The notes under the pieces were generated by a model that saw only the letters and a list, made by a program, of their open reading frames with translations, did not search any database and had not been told where the DNA came from. The translations under genes were made by a program, and so were the position numbers. This document shows, piece after piece, positions 17,382-25,259 of a DNA stretch of 51,471 bases (its first letter is position 1; each line of letters opens with the position of its first letter). Origin of the DNA: an uncultured Eubacteriales bacterium (lineage in GTDB: Bacteria > Bacillota > Clostridia > Peptostreptococcales > Anaerovoracaceae); the NCBI GenBank assembly GCA_900315555.1, contig OMZN01000115.1, positions 1 to 51,471 on the forward strand, read 5' to 3'.

Positions 17382-17397
17382 TGCAATTTTCATGCCA
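17382..17397 (-). promoter_or_regulatory. Sigma-54 (-24/-12) promoter of the GPH symporter-amidase unit
   Basis: Minus strand reads TGGCATGAAAATTGCA: the invariant GG and GC are spaced exactly as in TGGCACG-N4-TTGCW, with one deviation in the conserved positions. It lies about 65 nt before the symporter start. Confidence 0.85.
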
Positions 17398-17448
17398 ACA
17401 AAAAGAAAATGCAGCCCCGCAGGGTGCTTTCCCTGTCGAAACTGCATT
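17391..17448 (-). terminator. Probable terminator of the sigma-54 activator gene
   Basis: Nested dyad on the minus strand: outer AATGCAG/CTGCATT (17442-17448 and 17408-17414) and inner CAGGG/CCCTG, followed by TTTTCTTTTTG. It follows the activator stop (17522) and ends just before the -24 element of the next unit, insulating it. Confidence 0.6.
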
Positions 17449-17521
17449 CTTTCTGCCTGCTGCCATGCTGCAGACCATTTTGTTCAATGTGAAAAAAAGG
17501 GTTATACACGCTTCAATTTCA

Positions 17522-18943
17522 TTATGTCCGGTGCCACACTGTAACTTTTTGTTTACTCTTTTCTTTCTGCGCCTTCAGCTTTCGATGAAGAATCTGCCGT
17601 GAAATCCCCAGCGCAGATGCAGCTTTCGTAATATTCTGTCCGTTGTGCAGCAGCGCTCTTCGAATAGCATAGTCCTCCGCTTGATCCTTGATCTCCTTTA
17701 ATGTGGCGTTCTCATCGAAAAGCAGCGGCTCTTCCTTCTGCGCCCGGAGGTCGAGATCCTTTGCAAAATCATCAAAATGCTCGGGCTTCATCCGCTTCCC
17801 TTCGCAGCGGTTGAAGGCTCTCTCCAGAACATTGCTTAATTCTCTGATGTTTCCCGGCCAGTCATAGGCTGCAAGCAGGCGGTAGACTTCAGGATCGATG
17901 CTTTCCACCCGGCTGCCCACCGCTTCGAATGTTGTGTTGAACCCTTCGACCAGACTCTGGGCAATCTCCGGAATATCTTCCTTCCGTTCCCGAAGCGGCG
18001 GCACATGGATCTCAATCACGTTGAGGCGGTAATAAAAATCTTTCCGCATCTTTCCCGCCTCCACCAGCTTTCTGGGATCCTGGTTCGTCGCTGCCACCAC
18101 CCTCGTGTTCACCGGAATGGCAAAGTCGCCGCCCACATGATAGATTTCCTTTTCCTGGAGGAACCGCAGGATCTTGGCCTGCATATGCAGGGTCAGATTG
18201 TCGATTTCATCCAGAAACAGGGTTCCATTGCTGGCGATCTCCGCCATCCCGAACTTCCCGCCCTTGCGTGCGCCGGTGAAGCTTCCTTCATCGTATCCGA
18301 ACAACTCCGATTCGAACAGCTCCGCCGGAATCGCTGCGCAGTTGACCCTGACAAAATGGAACAGGCTCCTTTGGCTCAGCTTATGGATCGCATGGGCAAC
18401 CAGTTCTTTGCCACACCCGGTCTCCCCTGTGATCAGTACGGTCGACTGGCTTTTGGCGGCAGCCACAACCTCGCTTTTCAGTTTTGTCATGGCCGGACCG
18501 GAACCCTTCATGTCATCGAGAGAATATCTGGCCTTTTTGTTGGCATTGTGTTTTTTCCGATGGATATTCGCCTTGTCGTCACCGACGGTGTTCACCTTCT
18601 CCATGAACTCTTCCAGGAAGCCGATGTTGCTGAAAACATCGTATTCAAAGGCGCCGATCAGCTCTCCGTCCTTGTAAATCGGATACCCGTTGCTGATGAT
18701 GGTGTATCCGTCGATAAAGTACATCTCACCGATCTGTTTTTCCCCCGTCTGCAAAATCTTGTATGTATTATTCGTGGGGATCAGCTCCCGGATATTTTCT
18801 CCGATCACGTCTTCCGGCTTTTCCAGGTGCATCTGTCGTATCAAATTATCTGCCATATAGACAACCTTCTCATCTTTATCGATGACCAGAAAGCCGTCAA
18901 TATTTCCAAGAATATGCATGTAATCCAATGCTAGATCCAGCAT
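17522..18943 (-). CDS. PAS-linked sigma-54-dependent transcriptional activator
   Basis: Enhancer-binding protein, 473 residues. Residues 1-110 form a PAS-like sensor; no receiver domain, so it probably senses a ligand directly. AAA+ domain about 145-385: Walker A GETGCGKE (173-180), the sigma-54-contacting loop GSFTGA (220-225; Ser replaces the more usual Ala of GAFTGA), Walker B TLFLDEID, and an arginine finger region with FYYRLN and PPLRERKEDI. Fis-type helix-turn-helix near residues 425-465 (ITKAASALGISRQILHRKL). Two sigma-54 promoters flank the gene, so its targets are very likely the adjacent symporter-amidase unit and the divergent MFS gene. AAGGTG ribosome site. Confidence 0.95.
   Translation of the reverse strand: MLDLALDYMHILGNIDGFLVIDKDEKVVYMADNLIRQMHLEKPEDVIGENIRELIPTNNTYKILQTGEKQIGEMYFIDGYTIISNGYPIYKDGELIGAFEYDVFSNIGFLEEFMEKVNTVGDDKANIHRKKHNANKKARYSLDDMKGSGPAMTKLKSEVVAAAKSQSTVLITGETGCGKELVAHAIHKLSQRSLFHFVRVNCAAIPAELFESELFGYDEGSFTGARKGGKFGMAEIASNGTLFLDEIDNLTLHMQAKILRFLQEKEIYHVGGDFAIPVNTRVVAATNQDPRKLVEAGKMRKDFYYRLNVIEIHVPPLRERKEDIPEIAQSLVEGFNTTFEAVGSRVESIDPEVYRLLAAYDWPGNIRELSNVLERAFNRCEGKRMKPEHFDDFAKDLDLRAQKEEPLLFDENATLKEIKDQAEDYAIRRALLHNGQNITKAASALGISRQILHRKLKAQKEKSKQKVTVWHRT
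17540..17557. promoter_or_regulatory. Candidate activator-binding dyad (site 2)
   Basis: TGTAAC-N6-TTTACT, a degenerate copy of the 18-bp dyad at 18982-18999. It lies within the 3' end of the activator gene, about 175 bp upstream of the predicted start of the symporter transcript, a normal enhancer distance for sigma-54. Confidence 0.55.
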
Positions 18944-18981
18944 GATATCGCACCTTCTTTCTTTCTTTTATTTCTATTAGC

Positions 18982-18999
18982 TGTAACTTTTCTGTTACA
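18982..18999. promoter_or_regulatory. Candidate activator-binding dyad (site 1)
   Basis: Perfect inverted repeat TGTAAC-N6-GTTACA between the activator gene and the divergent MFS gene, about 180 bp upstream of the MFS start of transcription. Its closeness to the activator start also allows autoregulation. Confidence 0.65.
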
Positions 19000-19014
19000 A
19001 ATAATCATATCATA

Positions 19015-19032
19015 CGTAATAAAAAGTTTACA
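19015..19032. promoter_or_regulatory. Candidate activator-binding dyad (site 3)
   Basis: CGTAAT-N6-TTTACA (reverse: TGTAAA-N6-ATTACG). It matches TGTAAN-N6-NTTACN and is centred 33 bp from site 1, close to three helical turns. Confidence 0.55.
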
Positions 19033-19145
19033 TACGTTTTTTCCTTCCCGGAATTCTTCTCCGGAAAGCACCTTCTCGGGGTGTTTTTTCACGTTTTCCC
19101 CCTCTATACCGCCCCCTTCTTGCAAACGATGCCCTTTTTCATGAC

Positions 19146-19161
19146 TGGCATGATCCTTGCT
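19146..19161 (+). promoter_or_regulatory. Sigma-54 (-24/-12) promoter of the MFS gene
   Basis: TGGCATGATCCTTGCT matches TGGCACG-N4-TTGCW with one deviation. It ends 29 nt before the MFS start codon. Confidence 0.85.
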
Positions 19162-19190
19162 TTAATTCTATGGCAGGAGGTTCGATTACA

Positions 19191-20459
19191 ATGCAGAAAT
19201 CTATTTCAACCGAGAAAGCTTGGTATATTGTCTTCATCAGCGCTTTACTGGGGTGCAGTATATCCTCGGCATTTCCGCAGTTTTCCATGACAGTCAGCAC
19301 GCTGGCCGAGAACACCGGTATGAGTACAGCGTTTCTTCTCACCGGAGATACCGTCAAATCCGCGGCGATCGTGGCCGCCATGATCACTGCGGGATATACT
19401 TACAAGCGCTTCGGCGTGCGATGGAATATGATTGTTTCCATCATATGCACAGTGGTTCCTCAATTCGTCATCCCGCACACGACGCTGCCCGCCCTGCTGA
19501 TCATCATGAAAATCGTACAGGGATTTTCCTCGCTCTGCTTTCCTGTTCTTCTCCTGGTGATCATGGATGTGATCCCGGAAGGACAAAGAGGGCTTGCAAC
19601 CACTGTCTTCAACGGCATTTTTTACAGCGGCGGCGGTGTGGGAAGCATCCTGACCGGATTTTTCATCACCCGATTCAACTGGATCGTTTCCTACTATGCC
19701 TTAGGCGGCATCATGCTGTTTCTTGGCTGCCTGTGGGTAATGACCGTATCCTATACGGCGCCGGAGCAGAATACCCATCCCGCCACCTCGGAAGGATCCG
19801 GAGAACTGTCTTCCCAAGAAGAAAACGACCGCAGCCTCACACGGGAATTGCTCTCAAATTCGACCACTTGGCTTTTGATCATCGCTTTCTTATCCACTAC
19901 GTTCGTTGTGCAAGCCATCACTGTCGATCTGCCGCTGTTCAGTGAATATCTCGGTTACAATGCCATGGAAATCAGCAAGTTGAACGTCCCTGTCGCCTTA
20001 GGTCTCATTGCTGCCTGTCTGGTTTCCGGCAAGCTGTCGGATCTCTTCACGGCGCGGAGCAGCCACAAAGCGACTGCACGTATCCTGGCACTTGCTCTGG
20101 GCCCCATCCTCATTGTCTTCTCATCGATCCTGCTGATCACTATGGATCTCACCAGCTTCCCTGCCTTCTGGTGCGTTTCCTTCCTGTTTTCCTTCAGCGG
20201 CTCCTGGGGCTTTGGCACCTTCTATTCCATCCTCCCCGAAATCTACAGTCCGCGCCGCCTTCCCATCATCACCGGACTCGCCGGCGGTGCAGGCGACATG
20301 GGAATGCCGGCCGCGCCGCTCCTCGTAGGGGTCGTTTTCGGTGCCCGCGGACTCTGGCAATACAGCTGGACGGTCTGTGCCGTCATGGCGCTGCTTAGCA
20401 TTGCCGCCGCTGTCATCCTGATTGTCCGTTACCGGCGGCCGCGCCGGGATAATGACTGA
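19191..20459 (+). CDS. MFS transporter controlled by sigma-54
   Basis: Major facilitator of 422 residues with about 12 membrane helices and a hydrophilic central loop (near residues 205-235, Glu/Ser-rich) between the two six-helix halves. The helix 2-3 loop is degenerate (YKRFGVRWN). The start is ATG 19191 with AGGAGG 10 nt before it; an earlier ATG at 19170 lies too close to the predicted transcription start. Divergent from the activator gene and preceded by a sigma-54 promoter, so it likely moves a compound in the same pathway as the symporter-amidase pair. Family could be oxalate/formate-antiporter-like; substrate unknown. Confidence 0.87.
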   Translation: MQKSISTEKAWYIVFISALLGCSISSAFPQFSMTVSTLAENTGMSTAFLLTGDTVKSAAIVAAMITAGYTYKRFGVRWNMIVSIICTVVPQFVIPHTTLPALLIIMKIVQGFSSLCFPVLLLVIMDVIPEGQRGLATTVFNGIFYSGGGVGSILTGFFITRFNWIVSYYALGGIMLFLGCLWVMTVSYTAPEQNTHPATSEGSGELSSQEENDRSLTRELLSNSTTWLLIIAFLSTTFVVQAITVDLPLFSEYLGYNAMEISKLNVPVALGLIAACLVSGKLSDLFTARSSHKATARILALALGPILIVFSSILLITMDLTSFPAFWCVSFLFSFSGSWGFGTFYSILPEIYSPRRLPIITGLAGGAGDMGMPAAPLLVGVVFGARGLWQYSWTVCAVMALLSIAAAVILIVRYRRPRRDND

Positions 20460-20528
20460 TCCGGCCGCACACAAGGTTTCGCCGTCACGCGCTGTCACAT
20501 TTCCAGGGCTTCCTCCGTGCCGCATTTA

Positions 20529-20537
20529 TGTTATAAT
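20529..20537 (+). promoter_or_regulatory. Extended -10 promoter of the tetR gene
   Basis: TG-T-TATAAT, a perfect extended -10, about 52 nt before the tetR start codon. Confidence 0.6.
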
Positions 20538-20589
20538 CACGGCAAGATATTCTTACTGTGCATTTGCGTACTCCGGAGGTCGAACCATT

Positions 20590-21168
20590 ATGACAACCAA
20601 CAAAGCGACGGCCAGAACACGAAATGCCATCGAACACGCATTTCTTGATCTGATGAAGACCAAACCATACACCGGAATCACTGTGCGGGAGATCACCGAA
20701 GCTGTGGACATCAATCGATCCACCTTCTACAACCACTACCAGGACATCTATGACTTAATCTCGTGCATCGAAAACCGGATTATCGAAGAGGTCAAAGAAA
20801 AAGTCGACAAAATCAACCGGGAGGGCTATGTTCCCGGTCAGCACCCGCAGCATGTTGCCGTGTTCAAAGTGCTGTTGAAATACGAGGAGGAATGCAGGGT
20901 GCTCATGAGCTCGACAGGCGACATCAATTTCCTCTACAAGCTGAACATCGGCATCTACGAAGCACTCCGCACAACGTGGTTCCGCTCCAATCCGCCCAAC
21001 CCTGACGAGCTCGACATGTTCATCTCCTATATCACGTCCGGCATCATCGGTCTGTTCCGCTATCGGCTGGACGGTCACGATCGATCGGCTGAAGAGCTCG
21101 GATGGTTTGCCGGCGAGATTACCAATTCCATCGATGAGGCCTATGTCCGCGGAGAGCCCAACGGCTAG
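20590..21168 (+). CDS. TetR/AcrR-family transcriptional regulator
   Basis: 192-residue one-component regulator. N-terminal helix-turn-helix at about residues 20-60 (ITVREITEAVDINRSTFYNHYQ), followed by an all-helical ligand domain of the type in DhaS-like regulators. Start ATG 20590 with CGGAGG seven nt upstream. A strong terminator follows, so it is monocistronic. Its best candidate target is the downstream pair (acetoacetate-decarboxylase-like protein and permease), but the MFS gene upstream is also possible. No clear operator is visible. Confidence 0.9.
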   Translation: MTTNKATARTRNAIEHAFLDLMKTKPYTGITVREITEAVDINRSTFYNHYQDIYDLISCIENRIIEEVKEKVDKINREGYVPGQHPQHVAVFKVLLKYEEECRVLMSSTGDINFLYKLNIGIYEALRTTWFRSNPPNPDELDMFISYITSGIIGLFRYRLDGHDRSAEELGWFAGEITNSIDEAYVRGEPNG

Positions 21169-21250
21169 GAAGCGGCCATTAGACGCTGCCTGATACCCCG
21201 ATCATTGCGCTTTCTTAGACCGCATATGAACCCTTCCTTCTTCGACAATA

Positions 21251-21290
21251 TAGGCGGGAGTGTTGCAATAGCAACATTCCTGCCTATTTT
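21251..21290 (+). terminator. Terminator of tetR
   Basis: 16-bp stem (21251-21266 with 21271-21286, two G-U pairs), loop AATA, then ATTTTATTGGTTTTC. Confidence 0.88.
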
Positions 21291-21328
21291 ATTGGTTTTC
21301 TTCCCAAATAGAACATGCTACGATTTAA

Positions 21329-21368
21329 TTGTAAGAAAACTTGTATTATTTAGAATCGTTGTTATATA
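21329..21368 (+). promoter_or_regulatory. Overlapping promoter candidates for the ADC-like/permease pair
   Basis: TTGTAA (21329)-16 nt-TAGAAT (21351) and TTGTAT (21341)-16 nt-TATATA (21363). Either would give a short leader before the AAAGGGAGG site at 21376-21384. Confidence 0.45.
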
Positions 21369-21390
21369 TAAAACAAAGGGAGGTCTTCAA

Positions 21391-22269
21391 ATGAAACCGT
21401 ATTCTAAGGATGGAAAAGCTTATTCTATGCCTGTCTTTTTCGGCCCCACATGGTGCCAGCAGCAGCCCTGGGACGGCGGCAAAGGTATGGCCGATCACTA
21501 CCAGCCGGGTGATGTGCACGTAGTCGGTATCACCTACGAAACCGACGAAGAGATCCTCAGTCAGTATATCCCTGACTGCTACACGCTGAATGCGCCGCAG
21601 ATCACCGTGCTCGTCTGCGAATTTCTCCATCTGGGATGGATGGATGGCAGAGGCTACAACCTGATCAATGTCAACTGCCCTGTCCACTTCAAGGGTGAAA
21701 GAGACGATCTGGATGGTGATCTGGTTCTGTGCATGTTCGAAGACAATGCCGACCCCATCATCGGCGGCCGTGAAATGCTGGGCTACAGCAAGCTGTTCTG
21801 CGATATTCCAGCTGTCAGACACAACGAAAACAGGTATATCGCCACCGCTTCGGCCTATGACTTCCAGTTCATGAAGCTGGAAATCGATACGAGCAAACCC
21901 GCAGCTGATGTCGCCAAAGCGACCGCATGGGAAAAGAAGTCCGCAGGCAAAATGCACTACAAATACTTCCCCGATTCCATGGAAAAGGGTGAGGATCCCA
22001 AGACAAACTTCACAAAAGCCGGTATTGCCTATCCTGTTATCCTTCCGAAATGGGAAAAACCCGATGATTATCCGTACGAACTGAGAACGCCGGAAATTAC
22101 CTGGTGCGATGGTACGATTCAGTTCAACGAACCCACATGGTACGACTGGCCGACCAACGGCTATGTCGGCAAAGGGCTGGCTTCCCTGCCCGTCAAGAAG
22201 GTGCTCGCTGCCAGACAGTTCGTTTATGACGAACCCTGTGAATATGCAGCCGATTACAGACTGAGATAG
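21391..22269 (+). CDS. Acetoacetate decarboxylase-like protein
   Basis: 292-residue member of the acetoacetate decarboxylase (ADC) superfamily. ATG 21391 has AAAGGGAGG. The core GREMLGYSKLFCDIP corresponds to the segment that in ADC carries the Schiff-base lysine (GYPKK); the first Lys is kept but the neighbour that lowers its pKa is Leu here. The C-terminal part is longer than classical ADC (about 245 residues). So it may be a decarboxylase with altered chemistry or another ADC-fold enzyme (aldol/hydrolase type). It precedes a GntP-type organic-acid permease by 22 nt, consistent with processing an imported keto or hydroxy acid. Confidence 0.8.
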   Translation: MKPYSKDGKAYSMPVFFGPTWCQQQPWDGGKGMADHYQPGDVHVVGITYETDEEILSQYIPDCYTLNAPQITVLVCEFLHLGWMDGRGYNLINVNCPVHFKGERDDLDGDLVLCMFEDNADPIIGGREMLGYSKLFCDIPAVRHNENRYIATASAYDFQFMKLEIDTSKPAADVAKATAWEKKSAGKMHYKYFPDSMEKGEDPKTNFTKAGIAYPVILPKWEKPDDYPYELRTPEITWCDGTIQFNEPTWYDWPTNGYVGKGLASLPVKKVLAARQFVYDEPCEYAADYRLR

Positions 22270-22291
22270 CCGGTACAGAAAGGAGCATATC

Positions 22292-23620
22292 GTGGTATTA
22301 GGAATTACAGGGCTCTTTCTGGGCATAGCCGTACTAATCATCGTTAGCTACAGAGGATACCATGCCGTTCCCACATCGCTTCTGGCAGGCGCCGTCATCC
22401 TGATTCTCAACGGGATCAACGTATGGACAGGCTTTTCCAAGTCGTGGATCGGCGGCATGGCGGTTGTGTTCACCAACTACTATCTGCTTTTCCTTGCCTC
22501 TTCGATGTTCGCCAACATGATGCAGATCACGGGCGCATGCGAAACGATTGCCTACAAATTCGTCGACTGGTTCGGCAAAAAGCATATCTTAACCGTGCTC
22601 ACCGTGTTCTGCTTCCTGCTCTGCTACGGCGGCGTCAGCTTCTTCGTCATCATGTTCGCCATCGCGCCAATCGCCTGGAGTCTGTTCGAAGAGCTGAACA
22701 TCCCCCGAAAGATGATCATCGTCGCCACGGCGGCAGGTGCAGGCGCTTTCGTCCTTGCAGCGCCGGGAAGTTCGCAGATTCAGAACGTCATTCCTACCGC
22801 AATGGGCACAAGCCTGGTATCGGCGCCCATCATGGGCACGCTGATGACCGCCATCGGCATGGCACTCAGCATCTTCATGGTGGAATGGTATTACAAGAAA
22901 ACCATGCAGCAGGTGGCGCAAGGTCAAATCGAAGGCTGGGTGCCCCTGGAGGCACAGACCACCTATAAGCGGGAATCGCTCCCCGGCGCAGCCGGCGGCT
23001 TCACCCCGCTGATCGTGGTCATCGCCGTCATTATCATCGGAAGCTTTACAATTAAAAAAGCCGATGCCACCCTGCTGGCAGTCATCGCCATGTGCCTCGG
23101 CATCATCGCCGCGCTGGCACTCAATTTCAAACAGATTGAAGGCAAGAAGTCAACGGCATTCAAAAGCTGGCTCAAAGACAGCGCCATCGGCGCCTCCGGT
23201 GCAGCTCTGACGCTGGGCGCCGTGGTCGGATTCGGCACGATCGTCTCCAGTACCGACGCCTTCGCCGCCATCGTGAAAGCACTGATGAGCATGGATATCA
23301 GCGTCTACTGGAAAGGAGTCATTTCCACCAGTGCCATCGCCGGCATCTGCGGTTCGGCTTCCTCGGGAGCACAGCTGACAATGCAGTATCTGGGTGACTA
23401 CTTCGTCCATTCCGGCGCCAATCTGGATGTACTGCACCGGCTGATCGCCAATGCTTCGATCACCTTCGATGCATTGCCGCACGCTACAGGATGTTTCCTG
23501 ATGCTGTCCTACTTCGGACTGAATCACAAAATCGCATACAAGTACATCTTCGTGCTCGATGTCGTCATCCCGGTCATCGTGGTGGCAGTCTTCACCGCGA
23601 TCGCAACCGTCATGTTCTGA
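22292..23620 (+). CDS. GntP-family organic acid permease
   Basis: 442-residue polytopic transporter (about 12 membrane segments) of the GntP/ion-transporter superfamily, whose members carry gluconate, 3-hydroxybutyrate and similar acids with protons. Seen: near-continuous hydrophobic segments, the conserved loop AAPGSSQIQNVIPTAMGTS near residues 155-175, and CGSASSGAQLTM near residue 350. GTG start with AAAGGAG six nt upstream. Forms an operon with the ADC-like gene; a strong terminator follows. Confidence 0.87.
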   Translation: MVLGITGLFLGIAVLIIVSYRGYHAVPTSLLAGAVILILNGINVWTGFSKSWIGGMAVVFTNYYLLFLASSMFANMMQITGACETIAYKFVDWFGKKHILTVLTVFCFLLCYGGVSFFVIMFAIAPIAWSLFEELNIPRKMIIVATAAGAGAFVLAAPGSSQIQNVIPTAMGTSLVSAPIMGTLMTAIGMALSIFMVEWYYKKTMQQVAQGQIEGWVPLEAQTTYKRESLPGAAGGFTPLIVVIAVIIIGSFTIKKADATLLAVIAMCLGIIAALALNFKQIEGKKSTAFKSWLKDSAIGASGAALTLGAVVGFGTIVSSTDAFAAIVKALMSMDISVYWKGVISTSAIAGICGSASSGAQLTMQYLGDYFVHSGANLDVLHRLIANASITFDALPHATGCFLMLSYFGLNHKIAYKYIFVLDVVIPVIVVAVFTAIATVMF

Positions 23621-23701
23621 TCACCCGCTGAAAAGAACTTTGCATTCACTTTGCATCTGCGCGCACAGCGCATGGGCGAATTGCCAATCTTCGCCCGCAC
23701 C

Positions 23702-23739
23702 AAGCCACCCTCTCCGCCTGCGGAGAGGGTGGCTTTTCA
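23702..23739 (+). terminator. Terminator of the ADC-like/permease operon
   Basis: Very strong 14-16-bp stem AAGCCACCCTCTCC.../GGAGAGGGTGGCTT followed by TTTTCATT. It lacks a T-run on the minus strand. Confidence 0.92.
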
Positions 23740-23770
23740 TTCTGCCCCAGGCCTCTGCAGGGAGAGTTTC

Positions 23771-24262
23771 CTACCTCTGCACCGGTGCTTTCCGCTTGCC
23801 GGTCAAAGACGTGACTTCGAGGCAGTACACCACGGTGCGCGGTATCGCAGCCGGATTGAACCAGGCGTGCTTTTCCTGCTGCACAGGATGATAATGGTCC
23901 ATGAGACACTGCAGCGCTTTGGGCTTCTCCTCCTCCGGCAGAAACCGGATGCGGCCCTTGCCGGTGACACTTTCATAGGCATAGGTGCAGTATCCCCGTT
24001 CTTCAAAATACTGAAGATCGTGGCCTGTGTCCATCTCGAAGGAAGCACGGGGATCCCTTCGCATCAATTCCAGCTTGTGTCCTTCCAGCGCACTATGAAA
24101 ATACAGTCTGATCGTCCCGCCGTGATCCTCGACACCAAAGTTCAGCGGCAGAATATAGGGGAATCCATCCTCGTCATTGAGTGCCAGATGGCATACCCGG
24201 CATCGCTGCATGATCTCCAGCAGCTGTTGATGCTCTGTAATTTCTCTGTCTTTCCGGCGCAT
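23771..24262 (-). CDS. Flavin split-barrel protein (pyridoxamine 5'-phosphate oxidase family, NimA-like)
   Basis: 163 residues from ATG 24262, chosen for GGGAGGCGG just upstream; the frame is open 21 codons more. MRRKDREI at the start, then RVCHLALNDEDGFPYILPLNFG, and HSALEGHKLELMRRDP are typical of the FMN-binding split-barrel proteins related to NimA and to PNPOx. Function within this family ranges from nitroreductase to uncharacterised; I cannot be more precise. Single gene, convergent with the permease. Confidence 0.85.
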   Translation of the reverse strand: MRRKDREITEHQQLLEIMQRCRVCHLALNDEDGFPYILPLNFGVEDHGGTIRLYFHSALEGHKLELMRRDPRASFEMDTGHDLQYFEERGYCTYAYESVTGKGRIRFLPEEEKPKALQCLMDHYHPVQQEKHAWFNPAAIPRTVVYCLEVTSLTGKRKAPVQR

Positions 24263-24357
24263 GATCCGCCTCCCGTTTTCACTTATTTTCATTGGATTCA
24301 TTGGACATCGGTCACTGCCTTGCACGCAGCCGGTGCAGGCGATGGCAATACATTCCC

Positions 24358-24816
24358 TCAGCGTGCATACTGCCCGTCAATAAAGACGACCGTATCTTCC
24401 GCACCGAAGGCGCTTCCATAGACTTTCGTCAGCGCAATAATAAAGTCAACCAGTGCCCAGATGCCGACACCGCCGCAGGTCAGAAGCTTGAAAATACCCC
24501 ATCCGACCTGTCCGCGAAGGAAGCGGTCCACACCGAGACCGCCAAACAGAAAGGCGCCTACCCAGACAAAGACATGCTTGTTAATTCTTCGTTCTCTGCC
24601 CGGATACACATCGGCATGCACATGGACATACTGCGGCGCCGATGCAGGACGCACCACCTTTTCCACAATGATTTTCTTATCCGAACGGTAGATCTTAACA
24701 TCATCGCCCACCTGTGGAAATTCATAGTTCAAGCTTTCAACAGGCACCTCGGCCAGTTCCCCGTTCTCCAGACCAATATAGACCACATCGCCGGATATTC
24801 TCACAATCTTTCCCAA
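24358..24816 (-). CDS. TM2-domain membrane protein
   Basis: 152 residues. The N-terminal 55 form a small beta-rich soluble domain with alternating Val/Glu (VGDDVKIYRSDKKIIVEKVV). The TM2 domain (about 80-140) has two helices with the conserved FGGLGVDRFLRGQVGWGIFKLLT turn between them and a D near the end (ALVDF). Role unknown in the family. It ends 95 nt before the flavin protein gene. Confidence 0.85.
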   Translation of the reverse strand: MGKIVRISGDVVYIGLENGELAEVPVESLNYEFPQVGDDVKIYRSDKKIIVEKVVRPASAPQYVHVHADVYPGRERRINKHVFVWVGAFLFGGLGVDRFLRGQVGWGIFKLLTCGGVGIWALVDFIIALTKVYGSAFGAEDTVVFIDGQYAR

Positions 24817-25259
24817 TCTATGTACCTCCGGATATTCAGGCCCTGCTCCATGGTTGATTCGGTGCGCAGGGAAGCACCTGCTTTTAGGCTATCGGCACGG
24901 CTGCAATATGTCAACAAGAATATGGAGGCAGGCATTTATTCTGTCGTTTTCCTTCCTCAAATGGAAAAAAATTATCCTTTTCAGTTTCTTTTTAGGTTTA
25001 CCGGCTATTCTATCATTGCAGCAAGGAAATAGCTGCAGATCATAATAATCTCTCATCCTCTCATAACACACATTCAACAAACACACACCAAAAAGACCCT
25101 GCAGGCAGGGTCTTTTTGGTGTGCTCCTTGTGACAGACACAGTGAGCACCGGCGCCGCCGTTGTAGTTGGAGCAGGCAGACAATCCCTGCATACCAACGG
25201 TTTTCCCAGCCCATTCTGCTATAGGCCGCTTCTATAGGCCGCAAAGGACAGCGCTGCAC
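24817..25259. other. Intergenic region, 443 bp
   Basis: No convincing gene. It holds the terminator at 25084-25123 and an exact 11-bp direct repeat CTATAGGCCGC (25219-25242, two copies 13 bp apart) just beyond the ABC permease stop. The remainder is AT-richer than its surroundings and may hold the TM2 gene promoter. Confidence 0.6.
25084..25123 (-). terminator. Terminator downstream of the ABC exporter genes
   Basis: Perfect 17-bp stem (25084-25100 with 25107-25123), 6-nt loop. The outer stem contains A5/T5 so that the inner GACCCT/AGGGTC hairpin is followed by TTTTT on either strand. Confidence 0.85.

Noticed and set aside
17408..17448. Nested dyad as the sigma-54 enhancer
   Set aside because: It is close to the -24 element, does not match the TGTAAN dyads, and is followed by a T-rich run in the direction of the activator gene, so a terminator is more likely.
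20422..20589. 56-codon N-terminal extension of the TetR regulator
   Set aside because: The promoter TGTTATAAT lies within it and CGGAGG precedes ATG 20590, where the family N-terminus begins.
24889..25259. Short minus-strand ORFs in the intergenic region
   Set aside because: They run through a 17-bp terminator stem and have Cys/Arg-rich random composition.
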